A stretch of DNA of 64,000 nucleotides from Neisseria sicca (GCF_017753665.1 NZ_CP072524.1:2046001-2110000), one strand, 5' to 3'. Numbered from the stretch's first letter, positions 33,515 through 43,304 are shown. Notes: generated from the sequence alone by a model not told the origin. A program made the numbers and translations.

Positions 33515-34728
33515 TATTTATCCTCTAATCCGCCCAATTCCTGACGTACCAATTCCAATAAGGCTTTTTTTGCCTGTTCTTGATCACGTTCTTGGACGCG
33601 TTCTATCTTCTTCTTATTCAAATCCACGCCGAATGCTTCGTTGAGCAAATCCACAAAAGAAGCATTACTTGGATAGTCAATCATCTTGCCATAGACCACA
33701 CCGTCCTCCTTGCTACGTACCAAACGGTAGGCTTCTCCCTGCTCCAACTGACTGATGACCAAAGACGAATGCGTGGTAATGAAAAACGTTGTGTTCGAAA
33801 ACAATTTTTTCAGCAGCGGCACGATTTTGATCTGCCATTCGTTGTGCAAATGGCTTTCTATCTCATCAATCAGCACCACGCCGCGCACATGGGCAATTTG
33901 CTGCTCGTTGGTAAAGTAACTGTATCCCGCGACAATAGATTGGATAATCTTCAAAAGAGAAGTAAAACCGCTGGATAAATCAGAAAGTTCGCGCTTTTGG
34001 TTTTCTATTTTGATAAAAACACGGTTATTGCCTGAAATTTCCAAAAATTCGGGGTCTATGCGGTTGTCGATTTTATTGAGCAAGGACAGCAAAGTATCGA
34101 TTTCAATTTTACGGTTGTCTTCTTTCGACTGATACGGATTGGCGGATTGTGCCCGCTGAATAATCCACTCTTCTAAGTTGGTATCCATATTCAGGGATTT
34201 AATATCTTCAACCTTATGATAAAAAACCGAAAACAACCGTTCTAAATATCCCTTTGAACGTTGCTGAAAATTACCTATTTGTTTAATCGCACCATCCTTA
34301 TTTTCAACACCTCCCCGATTTTGTGCAGCTAAATAAACTATGGGCAAAGAGTGCCACAACTCTAAAAAGGGTCTTTTTTCCCATTGAAGATTTACATCAT
34401 AAGTACCAAATATCACATCATTATCTTTTGGAAGACGTTTTGGGCGTTCTTTTCCAATAGATTCGAGACTAAACCCCATCTCTCCGATAGGAGTAACAAC
34501 TTTTTTAAAAGGAATGGATGCCGGAGTTATCCAAGAAACAACTTGTTGTGCAGCCGCACTGGTGAACAACAATATCGCAAACAAACATTCCAACAGTTTA
34601 GTCTTACCTACACCATTCTCGCCAATCATCGTATAAACACGCTGATTGGGCTGAAAATCTACCTGCATCGTGCCGACACCGGTTACATGCTCAAAACGAA
34701 CCGTACCGTCAAACAGCCGTTTATCCAT
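33514..34728 (-). CDS. ABC-type/OLD-like AAA ATPase paired with a PIN nuclease
   Basis: A 404-residue ATPase of the SMC/RecF/OLD-like class (PF13304-type). Walker A GENGVGKT is at 36-43, the signature-like LSDLSSGFTSL at 248-258, Walker B VVLIDEIESH at 284-293 with Asp288 and Glu289, and the switch histidine His320 in FFITTHSS. No TOPRIM or nuclease domain follows; the C-terminal 40 residues are a charged helix (KKKIERVQERDQEQAKK). The stop overlaps the PIN start. ATPase-nuclease pairs of this general design act in phage defence (for example the ATPase of Septu with its HNH partner); here the partner is a PIN protein. Low G+C and position inside nuo argue for acquisition. Confidence 0.82.
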   Translation of the reverse strand: MDKRLFDGTVRFEHVTGVGTMQVDFQPNQRVYTMIGENGVGKTKLLECLFAILLFTSAAAQQVVSWITPASIPFKKVVTPIGEMGFSLESIGKERPKRLPKDNDVIFGTYDVNLQWEKRPFLELWHSLPIVYLAAQNRGGVENKDGAIKQIGNFQQRSKGYLERLFSVFYHKVEDIKSLNMDTNLEEWIIQRAQSANPYQSKEDNRKIEIDTLLSLLNKIDNRIDPEFLEISGNNRVFIKIENQKRELSDLSSGFTSLLKIIQSIVAGYSYFTNEQQIAHVRGVVLIDEIESHLHNEWQIKIVPLLKKLFSNTTFFITTHSSLVISQLEQGEAYRLVRSKEDGVVYGKMIDYPSNASFVDLLNEAFGVDLNKKKIERVQERDQEQAKKALLELVRQELGGLEDK

Positions 34729-34747
34729 ATTATCTGCCCTTCTATTT

Positions 34748-34831
34748 TTCAGACGGCCTGATTATCTGAAATGTCAGATGTCGTCTGAAACTCTAATCCA
34801 TTGCCGCCTGAAACCTTCTTTTCAGACGACC
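34748..34831. repeat. DUS-variant cluster upstream of the ATPase gene
   Basis: Within 85 bp: TTCAGACGGCCT (AG-DUS, 34748), ATGTCGTCTGAA, a GCCGCCTGAAAC variant, and TTCAGACGACCT. It bounds the ATPase-PIN block towards the cupin gene and includes at least three dialects. Confidence 0.65.
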
Positions 34832-35152
34832 TCAAACACTGCCTTCTTTCTCAATCACCAAAATCCGCGCTTCGCCGCACGGATGGGCGACGTGTTCCGT
34901 GCCGATTCCTGCGTAGAAGATGTCACCGCTTTTCAACCGAACGATGTGTTCTTCACCGTTTTCTCGGTAGTGCATATCGACTTCGCCGTCCATCACGGCA
35001 AACACTTCCTCGCCGTCGTTGACGTGCCATTTGTAGGGCTGGTCCGTCCAGTGCAGGCGCACGGTGGTGCCGTTCATATTGGCGATGTCGAGTGCGCCCC
35101 ATGCGCGGGAAGCGGTGAAGTCGGCAGAGCGGATGGTTTGTGTGTTTGACAT
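34832..35152 (-). CDS. Small cupin-domain protein
   Basis: A 106-residue single cupin barrel. The ATG at 35152 (MSNTQTIRSADFTASRAWGA) is chosen; the upstream frame passes through a DUS pair. Metal-site residues: W-H-V-N-D-G-E-E-V near 42-50 (His and Glu of motif 1) and YAGIGTEHVAHPCGEARILV near 80-99 (His of motif 2). Many such proteins bind a metal and a small ligand; no reaction can be assigned. It lies between nuoL and the ATPase gene. Confidence 0.75.
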   Translation of the reverse strand: MSNTQTIRSADFTASRAWGALDIANMNGTTVRLHWTDQPYKWHVNDGEEVFAVMDGEVDMHYRENGEEHIVRLKSGDIFYAGIGTEHVAHPCGEARILVIEKEGSV

Positions 35153-35169
35153 TGTTTCTGAAGTTTCTT

Positions 35170-35199
35170 TTTTCAGACGACCTAAACGTCGTCTGAAAA
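35170..35199. repeat. Inverted DUS pair upstream of the cupin gene
   Basis: TTTTCAGACGAC and GTCGTCTGAAAA with a six-base spacer. Confidence 0.6.
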
Positions 35200-35235
35200 T
35201 CTCATCTTTACCTGCACAATCCCGATATGCCGTAA

Positions 35236-35300
35236 GTCGGATTCTCGAATCCGACACGCTGTACTATTTTCTTTTTCATGTCGGATACAAGTATCCGACC
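35236..35300. repeat. Two GTCGGAT palindromes in tandem
   Basis: GTCGGATTCTCGAATCCGAC at 35236-35255 is a perfect 20-bp palindrome; GTCGGATACAAGTATCCGAC at 35280-35299 is nearly perfect. They belong to a small dispersed family also seen at 11409, 37441 and 55183. Confidence 0.65.
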
Positions 35301-35318
35301 TACAACTTGAATGGTTCT

Positions 35319-35363
35319 TTTTCAGACGACCTCTAAACTGACTACGGACAGGTCGTCTGAAAA
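35319..35363. terminator. Paired-DUS hairpin behind nuoL
   Basis: TTTTCAGACGACCT and AGGTCGTCTGAAAA arms with a 17-base loop, eight bases behind the nuoL stop. If it terminates, nuoM and nuoN need readthrough or a promoter in the accessory block. Confidence 0.6.
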
Positions 35364-35370
35364 TCCGCCT

Positions 35371-37395
35371 TTATCTGAACAATCCCCAGAAGGTCATGCC
35401 GAGCAATACCAATACGCCGAACACCATAGCGGCGGCGTAGGTGTAGATAAAGCCGGTTTGGACTTTGCGTATCTGAGCAGCAATCGCGCCGACCAGTTTG
35501 GCGGAACCGTTGACGATGCCGTTGTCGATAATGGCGGTATCGCCGACTTTCCAGAAGAAGTTGCCCAATGCGCGCGTGCCTTTGGCGAAGACGTTGAAAT
35601 ACAGGGCGTCGAGGTAGTATTTGTTTTCAAACAAAACGTAAACCGGACGGAACGCCTGCGCAATTTTGGCGGGCAGGTGCGGCAGTTTGACGTACAAAAG
35701 CCATGCGCTCAATACGCCTGCGATAGCGAGATAGAGGACGGGCGAATGCAGGCTGTGCGACACCATCGCCAATGCGCCGTGGAACTCTTCTTTCATGATG
35801 TGCATGGTCGGATGCGCATCGGCGTTGACGAAAATCACGTCTTTGAAGAAATCGCCGTAGAGCATGGGTTCGATGGCGATGTAGCCGATGATGACGGACG
35901 GAATGGCAAGCAGAATCAGCGGCAGGGTAACGACCAGCGGGCTTTCGTGCGGATTGTCGTTTTTGCCCAAGCCGTGATGTTCTTCACCATGGTCGTCTGA
36001 ATGGTGTTCGGGCAGGCTGCGCCATTTTTCTTCGCCGTGGAACACCATAAAGTATTGGCGGAACGCATAAAACGCGGTAACGAACACACTGGCTAGAACG
36101 GCGAAATAAGCAAATCCGCTGCCCGGCAGGGTGCTGTATTTCGCTGCTTCGATAATCGAATCTTTGGAGTAGAAGCCGGAGAAGAACGGCGTACCGATCA
36201 ACGACAAGTTACCGATCAGCATGGTCAGCCAAGTAATCGGCATGTATTTTTTCAGATTGCCCATATGGCGCATGTCTTGGTCGTGGTGCATACCGATAAT
36301 GGCGCTACCTGCCGCCAAGAACAGCAAGGCTTTAAAGAAGGCGTGGGTCATGACGTGGAACATCGCCACGGAATAGGCGGACGCGCCCAGAGCCACAGTC
36401 ATGTAGCCCAGTTGCGACAGGGTGGAATACGCAACCACGCGCTTGATGTCGTTTTGAATCACGCCCAAGAAGCCCATAAACAGGGCGGTAATCGCGCCAA
36501 TCACCATAATCACCGACAGCGCGGTGCTGCTCATTTCGTAAATCGGCGACATGCGCGACACCATGAACAGACCCGCCGTAACCATCGTCGCCGCGTGAAT
36601 CAATGCGGAAATCGGGGTCGGGCCTTCCATCGAATCGGGCAGCCAGACATGCAGCGGGAATTGTGCCGATTTACCCATCGCGCCCACAAACAAGAGCAGA
36701 CAAGTTACGGTAATCAAAGACCATTCCACACCGGGGAAAAGCTGGATGGTGGCATTTTGTACGTTGGGCAGATAGGCGAATACGTCCTGATAACGCAAGC
36801 TACCGCCGAAATAGGCAAGCACCAAGCCGATACCGAGCAAAAAGCCGAAGTCGCCGACGCGGTTGATCAAAAAGGCTTTCAGATTGGCAAAAATCGCACT
36901 CGGACGTTTGAAATAGAAACCGATTAAGAGATACGACACCAAGCCCACCGCTTCCCAACCGAAGAAGAGCTGGATGAAGTTGTTGCTCATAATCAGCATC
37001 AACATGCTGAATGTAAACAAAGAAATATAGCTGAAGAAGCGTTGGTAGCCGACTTTTTCATCGTGCATATAGCCGATGGTGTAGATATGCACCATCAACG
37101 ACACGCCCGTTACCACGACCATCATCATCGCCGTCATCGTATCGACCAAGAAGCCGACGGAGAAATCCAAGCCGCCCATTGTCAGCCAGGTATAGACATT
37201 CTCGTCAAACTTGGCGCGGCTGCCGTCGATAAAGCCCCACAGCACATAAGCCGACAACACGGCAGACACAGCCACACCGAGTATCGTAACCGTATGCGCG
37301 CCGGCACGTCCGATTTTATTGCCGAACAAACCCGCAATCAGCGAGCCTGCCAAAGGCACGAGGGCAATGATGAGATATAAAGTCATGTCGTTCAT
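35371..37395 (-). CDS. nuoL: NADH-quinone oxidoreductase subunit L
   Basis: A 674-residue antiporter-like subunit, largest of the membrane arm, with about 16 helices and the long lateral helix at the C-terminus. Seen: FFGWEAVGLVSYLLIGFY near 145 with the conserved Glu, KSAQFPLHVWLPDSMEGPTP near 230 with Lys and His, KRVVAYSTLSQLGYM near 315, and a His-rich loop (EHHSDDHGEEHHGLG) near 435. Upstream gap to the two-TM gene is about 175 bp. Confidence 0.97.
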   Translation of the reverse strand: MNDMTLYLIIALVPLAGSLIAGLFGNKIGRAGAHTVTILGVAVSAVLSAYVLWGFIDGSRAKFDENVYTWLTMGGLDFSVGFLVDTMTAMMMVVVTGVSLMVHIYTIGYMHDEKVGYQRFFSYISLFTFSMLMLIMSNNFIQLFFGWEAVGLVSYLLIGFYFKRPSAIFANLKAFLINRVGDFGFLLGIGLVLAYFGGSLRYQDVFAYLPNVQNATIQLFPGVEWSLITVTCLLLFVGAMGKSAQFPLHVWLPDSMEGPTPISALIHAATMVTAGLFMVSRMSPIYEMSSTALSVIMVIGAITALFMGFLGVIQNDIKRVVAYSTLSQLGYMTVALGASAYSVAMFHVMTHAFFKALLFLAAGSAIIGMHHDQDMRHMGNLKKYMPITWLTMLIGNLSLIGTPFFSGFYSKDSIIEAAKYSTLPGSGFAYFAVLASVFVTAFYAFRQYFMVFHGEEKWRSLPEHHSDDHGEEHHGLGKNDNPHESPLVVTLPLILLAIPSVIIGYIAIEPMLYGDFFKDVIFVNADAHPTMHIMKEEFHGALAMVSHSLHSPVLYLAIAGVLSAWLLYVKLPHLPAKIAQAFRPVYVLFENKYYLDALYFNVFAKGTRALGNFFWKVGDTAIIDNGIVNGSAKLVGAIAAQIRKVQTGFIYTYAAAMVFGVLVLLGMTFWGLFR

Positions 37396-37440
37396 TTTGG
37401 ATGAACCTTTTTGATTTAAAAATCTATGTTTGTTTTGTCG

Positions 37441-37460
37441 GTCGGATTCCCTAATCCGAC
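37441..37460. repeat. GTCGGATTC-family palindrome upstream of nuoL
   Basis: GTCGGATTCCCTAATCCGAC, arms of nine bases with a mismatched centre. A single DUS follows at about 37481. Confidence 0.55.
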
Positions 37461-37571
37461 CAATCTACTTTGTCTTGGTTTTCAGACGACCTCACGCCAT
37501 AAGGCAGGTTGTCCAACCTTAAATTTTTTCCTTACAGGCTTCGGATTTTCAGCCAAACCGTGCGACAGCAT

Positions 37572-38108
37572 TCAAATCCGATAAAGCTGCCTGTCTTGGC
37601 AACGCGCCCTAATCGCTTTAGTGATGATGTCGTGGGGATCTACCAATTTGAAACCGTTCCCGCCTAAGTCCAAGCGGTCAAGGTCAGTCAGCATTATTGT
37701 ATCCAAAAACACGCCTGTTTCAGGTCTACGGTATTCCACCGCAATGCCTTGACAGCCCCTTGTATGAACTTGATACACAGAGCGTATCCATGCGTATTTC
37801 ACCTTACCCGCCCCACAGCCGTGTATGCAATAAGACAAACCGTCTTCGTCCAAACGTATGAATTCCCGATCTCTGCCCGTATTGCGGCGCGAATTTTGCC
37901 ACATCTTCCATCCGGCAATCCCGATACCCGCACACAAAACCGACAATAAGCCAAACAGCCAGCCCAACCGCCCCGCCCATGCGAACGCAAACCACACCAG
38001 CCAAATCGACAAGAAAAACGGAATAACAAGCCAACACAAAACTAAAAGCGAACGCGGCTTAAACACCCATTGCTCGATATTCACTTGATCGGTTTGTTCA
38101 GACGGCAT
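37572..38108 (-). CDS. Two-TM protein between nuoK and nuoL, starting on an AT-DUS
   Basis: A 178-residue protein: polar N-terminus, two membrane helices (about 20-42 and 47-65), then a soluble domain of about 110 residues with alternating beta-strand character (IRLDEDGLSYCIHGCGAGKV, YAWIRSVYQV, GIAVEYRRPETGVF), somewhat like bacterial PH-type domains. The ATG lies five bases after nuoK. The first four codons ATG CCG TCT GAA (MPSE) are exactly the 12-mer ATGCCGTCTGAA, the uptake sequence of meningococcus and gonococcus, which I see nowhere else in this window. Not a complex I subunit known to me. Confidence 0.68.
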   Translation of the reverse strand: MPSEQTDQVNIEQWVFKPRSLLVLCWLVIPFFLSIWLVWFAFAWAGRLGWLFGLLSVLCAGIGIAGWKMWQNSRRNTGRDREFIRLDEDGLSYCIHGCGAGKVKYAWIRSVYQVHTRGCQGIAVEYRRPETGVFLDTIMLTDLDRLDLGGNGFKLVDPHDIITKAIRARCQDRQLYRI

Positions 38109-38113
38109 CCGCT

Positions 38114-38419
38114 CTACCCTTTCAAATCATCCAAATCGGCAACATTAATCGTTTGTCGGTTGCGGTACACCAGCACCATAATTGCCAAACCGATGGCGGA
38201 TTCGGCAGCGGCGACGGTCAGTACGAAGAATACGAAAATCTGTCCGGCGATATCGCCCAGATGCTGCGAGAAGGCGATAAAGTTGAAGTTCACCGCCAAA
38301 AGCATCAGCTCGATGGACATCAGCAAGACCAGCACATTTTTGCGGTTCATAAAGATGCCCATCGCGCTGATACCGAACAGAAGCGCGCCCAATACCAAAT
38401 AATGCGTCAAGGTAATCAT
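38114..38419 (-). CDS. nuoK: NADH-quinone oxidoreductase subunit K
   Basis: A 101-residue subunit with three membrane helices and the two conserved glutamates of the proton path ([14 protein letters not shown] and [14 protein letters not shown]). Its start overlaps the nuoJ stop by four bases (ATGA), indicating translational coupling. Confidence 0.97.
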   Translation of the reverse strand: MITLTHYLVLGALLFGISAMGIFMNRKNVLVLLMSIELMLLAVNFNFIAFSQHLGDIAGQIFVFFVLTVAAAESAIGLAIMVLVYRNRQTINVADLDDLKG

Positions 38420-39087
38420 GCTTTGCCCTCCTCTTTCGGCTTGAGGTCGTCTGAAACTTCGTTTTCTTCGAGAGATTCGGTTTGCGGTTTCACAGCTTCC
38501 ATTTTCACCAAGCGCATACGGCCTTGGTCGGCGCGTACTTTAACTTGGTCGGCAGGATCCATGCGTTTTGGATTGGTGGTTTTGCGATGAACCAGCGCAA
38601 TCGCCGCCACCATACCCAACAGCAGCAATACCGCCGCCAGCTCAAACGGCAGCAGATAATCGGTATAAATACGGCTGCCCAAATCGCGGATGTTGTTGTA
38701 ATCCGCAGGAATGTCTTTCATCAAACCAAACGCGGCAAGGTCGGTTTTCGGATTGACCAGAATCAGAATCAGCGCAACCGCCAACAATGTGCCGACAACG
38801 CCGGCAACAGGCGCATGCCGCCAGAAACCGGCGCGCATTTCCTCAATGTCAATGTTCAGCATCATCACGACGAACAGGAACAGCACCATCACAGCGCCGA
38901 CATACACGACCACCAGCGTAACGCCCAAAAACTCCGCCTGCATCAGCATCCAAATCATCGCGCTCACGCAGAAGGTCAGCACCAAATGCAAAGCAGCATG
39001 GACAGGGTTTTTCGCGGTAACGGTACGCAGCGCGCCGTATAGGACGATGGCGGCAAGGATATAGAACAGAATCGCGGAAAAAGTCAT
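38416..39087 (-). CDS. nuoJ: NADH-quinone oxidoreductase subunit J
   Basis: A 223-residue subunit with five membrane helices (residues 1-165); the tilted helix 3 with [18 protein letters not shown] is typical. After residue 165 comes a charged cytosolic tail of about 55 residues ([20 protein letters not shown] ... [17 protein letters not shown]); part of it, VSDDL, is encoded by a DUS copy, so the tail may have grown by uptake-sequence insertion. Confidence 0.95.
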   Translation of the reverse strand: MTFSAILFYILAAIVLYGALRTVTAKNPVHAALHLVLTFCVSAMIWMLMQAEFLGVTLVVVYVGAVMVLFLFVVMMLNIDIEEMRAGFWRHAPVAGVVGTLLAVALILILVNPKTDLAAFGLMKDIPADYNNIRDLGSRIYTDYLLPFELAAVLLLLGMVAAIALVHRKTTNPKRMDPADQVKVRADQGRMRLVKMEAVKPQTESLEENEVSDDLKPKEEGKA

Positions 39088-39098
39088 TCGTCTGCTCC

Positions 39099-39578
39099 TT
39101 AACGGTACGGCGCGTCGGCGGCTTTGCGCTTGGCGATTTCGGCTTCGTATTTGTCGCCGATTGCCAAGAGGATCGGCTTGGTCATGTGCAAGTCGCCTTT
39201 TTTCTCGCCGTGATATTCAAAAATATGGGTTTCCACAATCGCATCGGTCGGACAGGCTTCTTCGCAGAAGCCGCAGAAGATGCACTTGGTCAGGTCGATG
39301 TCGTAACGCTTGGTGCGGCGCGTGCCGTCTTCGCGTTCTTCAGATTCGATGTTGATCGCCATTGCCGGACACACCGCCTCGCACAATTTACACGCGATGC
39401 AGCGTTCCTCACCGTTCGGATACCGCCGCTGCGCGTGCAGGCCGCGGAAACGCACAGATTGCGGCGTTTTCTCTTCGGGGAAATAAATCGTGTCTTTGCG
39501 GGCGAAAAAGTTTTTGAGCGTTACGCCCATGCCTTTGACCAGTTCGCCGAGCAAGAAAGTTTTTACTAAATTAGCCAT
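39099..39578 (-). CDS. nuoI: NADH-quinone oxidoreductase subunit I (two 4Fe-4S clusters)
   Basis: A 159-residue ferredoxin-like subunit carrying clusters N6a and N6b. The two motifs [16 protein letters not shown] and [16 protein letters not shown] are complete. ATG at 39578 ([16 protein letters not shown]) chosen over upstream codons. A DUS hairpin lies between nuoH and this gene. Confidence 0.97.
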
Positions 39579-39624
39579 ATTCTGTTCCCTCAAAACAGGG
39601 ATTCCGTTAAATATTCAAAACTGC

Positions 39625-39657
39625 GTTTTCAGACGACCTTGATACGTCGTCTGAAAC
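39625..39657. terminator. Paired-DUS hairpin between nuoH and nuoI
   Basis: GTTTTCAGACGAC and GTCGTCTGAAAC arms with an eight-base loop, touching the nuoH stop. Within an operon, so attenuation rather than full termination is likely. Confidence 0.5.
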
Positions 39658-40734
39658 TTATTTCCACAAATTCAGCGGCGAAATCATCCACACACCCAAA
39701 ATCACGATATAGGCAAAGCCGATGGGAATCAGCACTTTCCAGCCCAAGCGCATGATTTGGTCGTAGCGGTAGCGCGGGAAGGTGGCGCGTATCCACAGAT
39801 ACCAGTACAGCACCGCCGCCATTTTCACGAACATCCAAAATGCGGAAGGCGTGCCGACAATGCCCCAGCTTTGCGGGAACGGGGACAGCCAGCCGCCGAG
39901 GAACATCAGCGAGGTCAGCGCGGCAATCAGAATCATGAAAATGTATTCGGCAAGGAAAAACAGCGCGAACGCGAAGCCGGAATATTCGACGTGGTGACCG
40001 GCAACGATTTCGGACTCGCCCTCTGCCACGTCAAACGGTGCGCGGTTGGTTTCGGCAACGGCGGAAATCAGATAGACGATGAAGATTGGGAAGAGCGGCA
40101 GCCAGTTCCACGAGAATACGGAACCGCCCGCGATGCCTTTTGCCTGTGCAGCGACGATGTCGGAGAAGTTCATACTGCCCGACACCATCACGACGCACAC
40201 CAGCGCGGCACTCATGGCAATTTCGTAGGAAATGCTTTGCGCGGAAGCACGCATTGCGCCCAAGAACGAATATTTGGAGTTGGAAGCCCAGCCCGCGATG
40301 ATCACGCCGTAAACCGACAGCGAGGTAATCATCAGGATATACAAAAGGCCGATATTGATATTGGTCAGCACCCATTCTTCGTTGAACGGAATCACCGCCC
40401 ACGCCGCGAAAGACGGGGCGAGCGACATAATCGGGCCGATGTAGAACAGGGCTTTGTTTGACAGCTTCGGACGGGTAACTTCTTTAAACAAGAGTTTGAA
40501 CACGTCGGCAAACGGCTGAATCAGACCCCACGGGCCGGTTACGTTCGGGCCGACGCGAAGCTGCATGAAGCCGATGACTTTACGTTCGAAATAAGTCAGG
40601 TAGGCGACGGTCAGAATCAGCGGAATCAGGATAATCACAATTTTGACGATGACGGATACCACCAAGCCCACGGTGATGCCCAAATCGCCCAGACCGAGCG
40701 TTGCGGCAAAGAGGTTTTGGAACCATTCCTGCAT
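39658..40734 (-). CDS. nuoH: NADH-quinone oxidoreductase subunit H
   Basis: A 358-residue membrane subunit with eight helices that forms the quinone-binding site with NuoB and NuoD. Seen: [20 protein letters not shown] near 47-66 with the E-R-K motif, and [20 protein letters not shown] near 225 with the acidic quinone-chamber residues. Starts two bases after the nuoG stop. Confidence 0.97.
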   Translation of the reverse strand: MQEWFQNLFAATLGLGDLGITVGLVVSVIVKIVIILIPLILTVAYLTYFERKVIGFMQLRVGPNVTGPWGLIQPFADVFKLLFKEVTRPKLSNKALFYIGPIMSLAPSFAAWAVIPFNEEWVLTNINIGLLYILMITSLSVYGVIIAGWASNSKYSFLGAMRASAQSISYEIAMSAALVCVVMVSGSMNFSDIVAAQAKGIAGGSVFSWNWLPLFPIFIVYLISAVAETNRAPFDVAEGESEIVAGHHVEYSGFAFALFFLAEYIFMILIAALTSLMFLGGWLSPFPQSWGIVGTPSAFWMFVKMAAVLYWYLWIRATFPRYRYDQIMRLGWKVLIPIGFAYIVILGVWMISPLNLWK

Positions 40735-40736
40735 AA

Positions 40737-42998
40737 TCAAGCTCCCGCCAGTTCAATAGTGTCCATCAACGCACCCAGCGCGGCATTTTCGGTATGCAGC
40801 GGCAGATGCACCACGTTTTCAGGCAGTCCGGCATCGGCTTTGACCATCACGGACACGCCTGCGCCGTTTTGTTTGGCGACAGCGGTTTGTCCGTCTTGCA
40901 AGCCTAAGCGCACCAAAGTGTTCGGATTCACACGCGCGGCAGGCACGGCGGCATGGCTGGTCGCTTGCAGCGGCGCGGAACGGCGCACGATGGCATCGGT
41001 GTGATAAATACCGACTCCGCCCACGCGCACGAGGCGGCTTGAGGTCGTCTGAAAATCTTTTTGAGCCGAAGCGGCGCGGTTGTTCAGTTTGGACGGCAGG
41101 CTTTCCGCGTCCAGCGCGTCTTTCAGAATCGCGGCGGTATCGTGGTATTCAAAGCCTTGCAGGTCAAACAGGTTGCCCAATACGCGCAACACTTTCCACA
41201 GCGGACGCGAATCGCCGAAACCTTGAACGACACCGTGGAAGGATTGCAGAAGGCCTTCCATATTGATGAAGCTGCCCGAGGTTTCGGTAAACGGCGCAAT
41301 CGGCAGCAATACGTCGCACACGTCCAACAGCGTTTCGCTGACAAACGGCGTAAACGCCATCACGCTTTTCGCCTGTTTCAACGCGGCTACGGCTTTTGAG
41401 CCGTCTGCCGTATCGATTTCCGGCTCGACGTTTAGCAGCAAAACTGCCTGTTTCGGCGCATTTGCCATTTCGGCAACGCTCTCGCCGGAGTTCACGCCCA
41501 AGACATCTGCGCCGACGCTGTTGGCAGCCTGCGGCAGAATGCCCAACACCGCACCGGTCGCGTCCGCCAGCTCTTGCGCGGCTGCATAAATCGCGGCGTA
41601 ATCGGGATGGTTTTGCACTTCCGCGCCCAAAATCACCGCTGCTTTTTCAGCGTTTTTCAGGCTCGCGGTAATCGCGTGTTCCGCATCGGCAGACAGGTTT
41701 TTCAGACGACCTGCCCACTCGTCGGGATGCACCGCTTCCTGAGACAGAAGCGGCATCAACAATTCTTCCTTGCTGCTTGCCAACACGCTCAAGGCCATGC
41801 GCTCTTTGGCGGCACGGCGCAGGCGGGCGGTCAGAAGCGGCTGTTCTTTGCGCAGGTTCGCACCGACCACCAGTACGGCTTCGTTGTCCGCCAGCGATTC
41901 GATGCTTTGTCCCAACCATTGCGCACCATTGAGGTCGTCTGAAAGACGTTTGTCCTGTTGGCGCAGGCGGGTGGCGAAGTTTTTAACACCCAAACCGTCG
42001 GCAAATTTCTTCGCCAAATACAGCTCTTCAACCGTATTCATCGGGTTCGCCCAAATGCCGACTTGGTTTTGGTTGCCGTCTTTGGCGATACATTCAATCG
42101 CGCTGCGGACATATTCCAACGCGGTTTTCCAATCCACGTCCATCCACTCGCCGCCCTGTTTGATTTTCGGGTTTTTCAGACGACTTTCGTGATACAGACC
42201 TTCATAGGCGAAACGGTCGCGGTCGGACAGCCAGCATTCGTTGATGGCTTCGTTTTCCAACGGCAATACGCGGCGGACGGTATGGTCTTTGGTTTGCACA
42301 ATCAAGTTGCTGCCCAAAGCGTCATGGGCGGAAACGGATTTGCGGCGGTTCAATTCCCAAGTACGCGCGTTGAAACGGAACGGTTTGCTGGTCAGCGCGC
42401 CGACGGGGCACAAATCGATGACGTTGCCCGACAACTCGGTTTCCACCGCTTTGCCGATAAAGGGCATGATTTCGGAGTGTTCGCCGCGATTCGCCATCGC
42501 AATTTCCTGCAAACCGGCGATTTCTTCGGTGAAACGTACGCAGCGGGTGCAGTGGATGCAGCGGCTCATTTCCTCGGCGGAAACCAAAGGCCCCATGTCT
42601 TTGCCGACGACGGAACGTTTTTCTTCGGTATAGCGGCTGGTGGTTTTGCCGTAGCCCACCGCCAAATCCTGCAACTGGCATTCGCCGCCTTGGTCGCAGG
42701 TCGGACAGTCGAGCGGATGGTTGATGAGCAGGAACTCCATCACGCCTTCCTGCGCTTCGCGGGCTTTTGCCGAATGCGTACGCACAATCATGCCGTCCGT
42801 TACCGGCGTGGCGCAGGCGGGCAGCGGTTTGGGGGCTTTTTCCACGTCCACCAAACACATACGGCAGTTGGCGGCGATGGAAAGTTTTTTGTGGTAACAG
42901 AAATGCGGGATATAAGTACCGAGCTTGTGCGCGGCTTCAATCACCGTCGCGCCCTGCTCCACAGATACCTGTTTGCCGTCGATTTCGATTTGTAACAT
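40737..42998 (-). CDS. nuoG: NADH-quinone oxidoreductase subunit G
   Basis: A 753-residue subunit of the peripheral arm. The N-terminal 220 residues hold the iron-sulfur sites: a 2Fe-2S cluster ([20 protein letters not shown]), [16 protein letters not shown] and [17 protein letters not shown], then the [14 protein letters not shown] block. The rest is molybdopterin-oxidoreductase-like without a functional cofactor. Several DUS copies lie in frame. The gap to nuoF contains a DUF559 gene. Confidence 0.96.
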   Translation of the reverse strand: MLQIEIDGKQVSVEQGATVIEAAHKLGTYIPHFCYHKKLSIAANCRMCLVDVEKAPKPLPACATPVTDGMIVRTHSAKAREAQEGVMEFLLINHPLDCPTCDQGGECQLQDLAVGYGKTTSRYTEEKRSVVGKDMGPLVSAEEMSRCIHCTRCVRFTEEIAGLQEIAMANRGEHSEIMPFIGKAVETELSGNVIDLCPVGALTSKPFRFNARTWELNRRKSVSAHDALGSNLIVQTKDHTVRRVLPLENEAINECWLSDRDRFAYEGLYHESRLKNPKIKQGGEWMDVDWKTALEYVRSAIECIAKDGNQNQVGIWANPMNTVEELYLAKKFADGLGVKNFATRLRQQDKRLSDDLNGAQWLGQSIESLADNEAVLVVGANLRKEQPLLTARLRRAAKERMALSVLASSKEELLMPLLSQEAVHPDEWAGRLKNLSADAEHAITASLKNAEKAAVILGAEVQNHPDYAAIYAAAQELADATGAVLGILPQAANSVGADVLGVNSGESVAEMANAPKQAVLLLNVEPEIDTADGSKAVAALKQAKSVMAFTPFVSETLLDVCDVLLPIAPFTETSGSFINMEGLLQSFHGVVQGFGDSRPLWKVLRVLGNLFDLQGFEYHDTAAILKDALDAESLPSKLNNRAASAQKDFQTTSSRLVRVGGVGIYHTDAIVRRSAPLQATSHAAVPAARVNPNTLVRLGLQDGQTAVAKQNGAGVSVMVKADAGLPENVVHLPLHTENAALGALMDTIELAGA

Positions 42999-43154
42999 GG
43001 TTCGTTCCTAGTTACGGGTATTTGATAAATAATCTTTTATGGAGGTCATCTGAAAAAAATGGGTTTCAGACGGCCTTTTAAAGTATAAGTTTATTGCTTG
43101 TTTATTTTTAGGAGGGATTTCTTAAATTTTAAAAATCCAAATTCTGTACAACCC

Positions 43155-43188
43155 ATCCACCACCCTCTTCCTCCGTACGGGAGAGGAA
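43155..43188. repeat. REP-like hairpin, copy A
   Basis: CCACCCTCTTCCTCCGTACG followed by GGAGAGG: CTCTTCC and GGGAGAG-type arms. Sequence relatives at 43305 and 43816. Confidence 0.5.
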
Positions 43189-43304
43189 ACAGGTTTCTGT
43201 CAGAACATAAAGTAACAGATTCCGCCGCAATGTCTTTCAATATCATGTTTATATTTGCTTTATTTCAGGAATCAACCCGAAACATTCAAATCTGCTACCG
43301 TCTG

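Noticed and set aside
41958..42995. A 345-codon plus-strand open frame opposite nuoG
   Set aside because: Antisense shadow of an unmistakable iron-sulfur protein.
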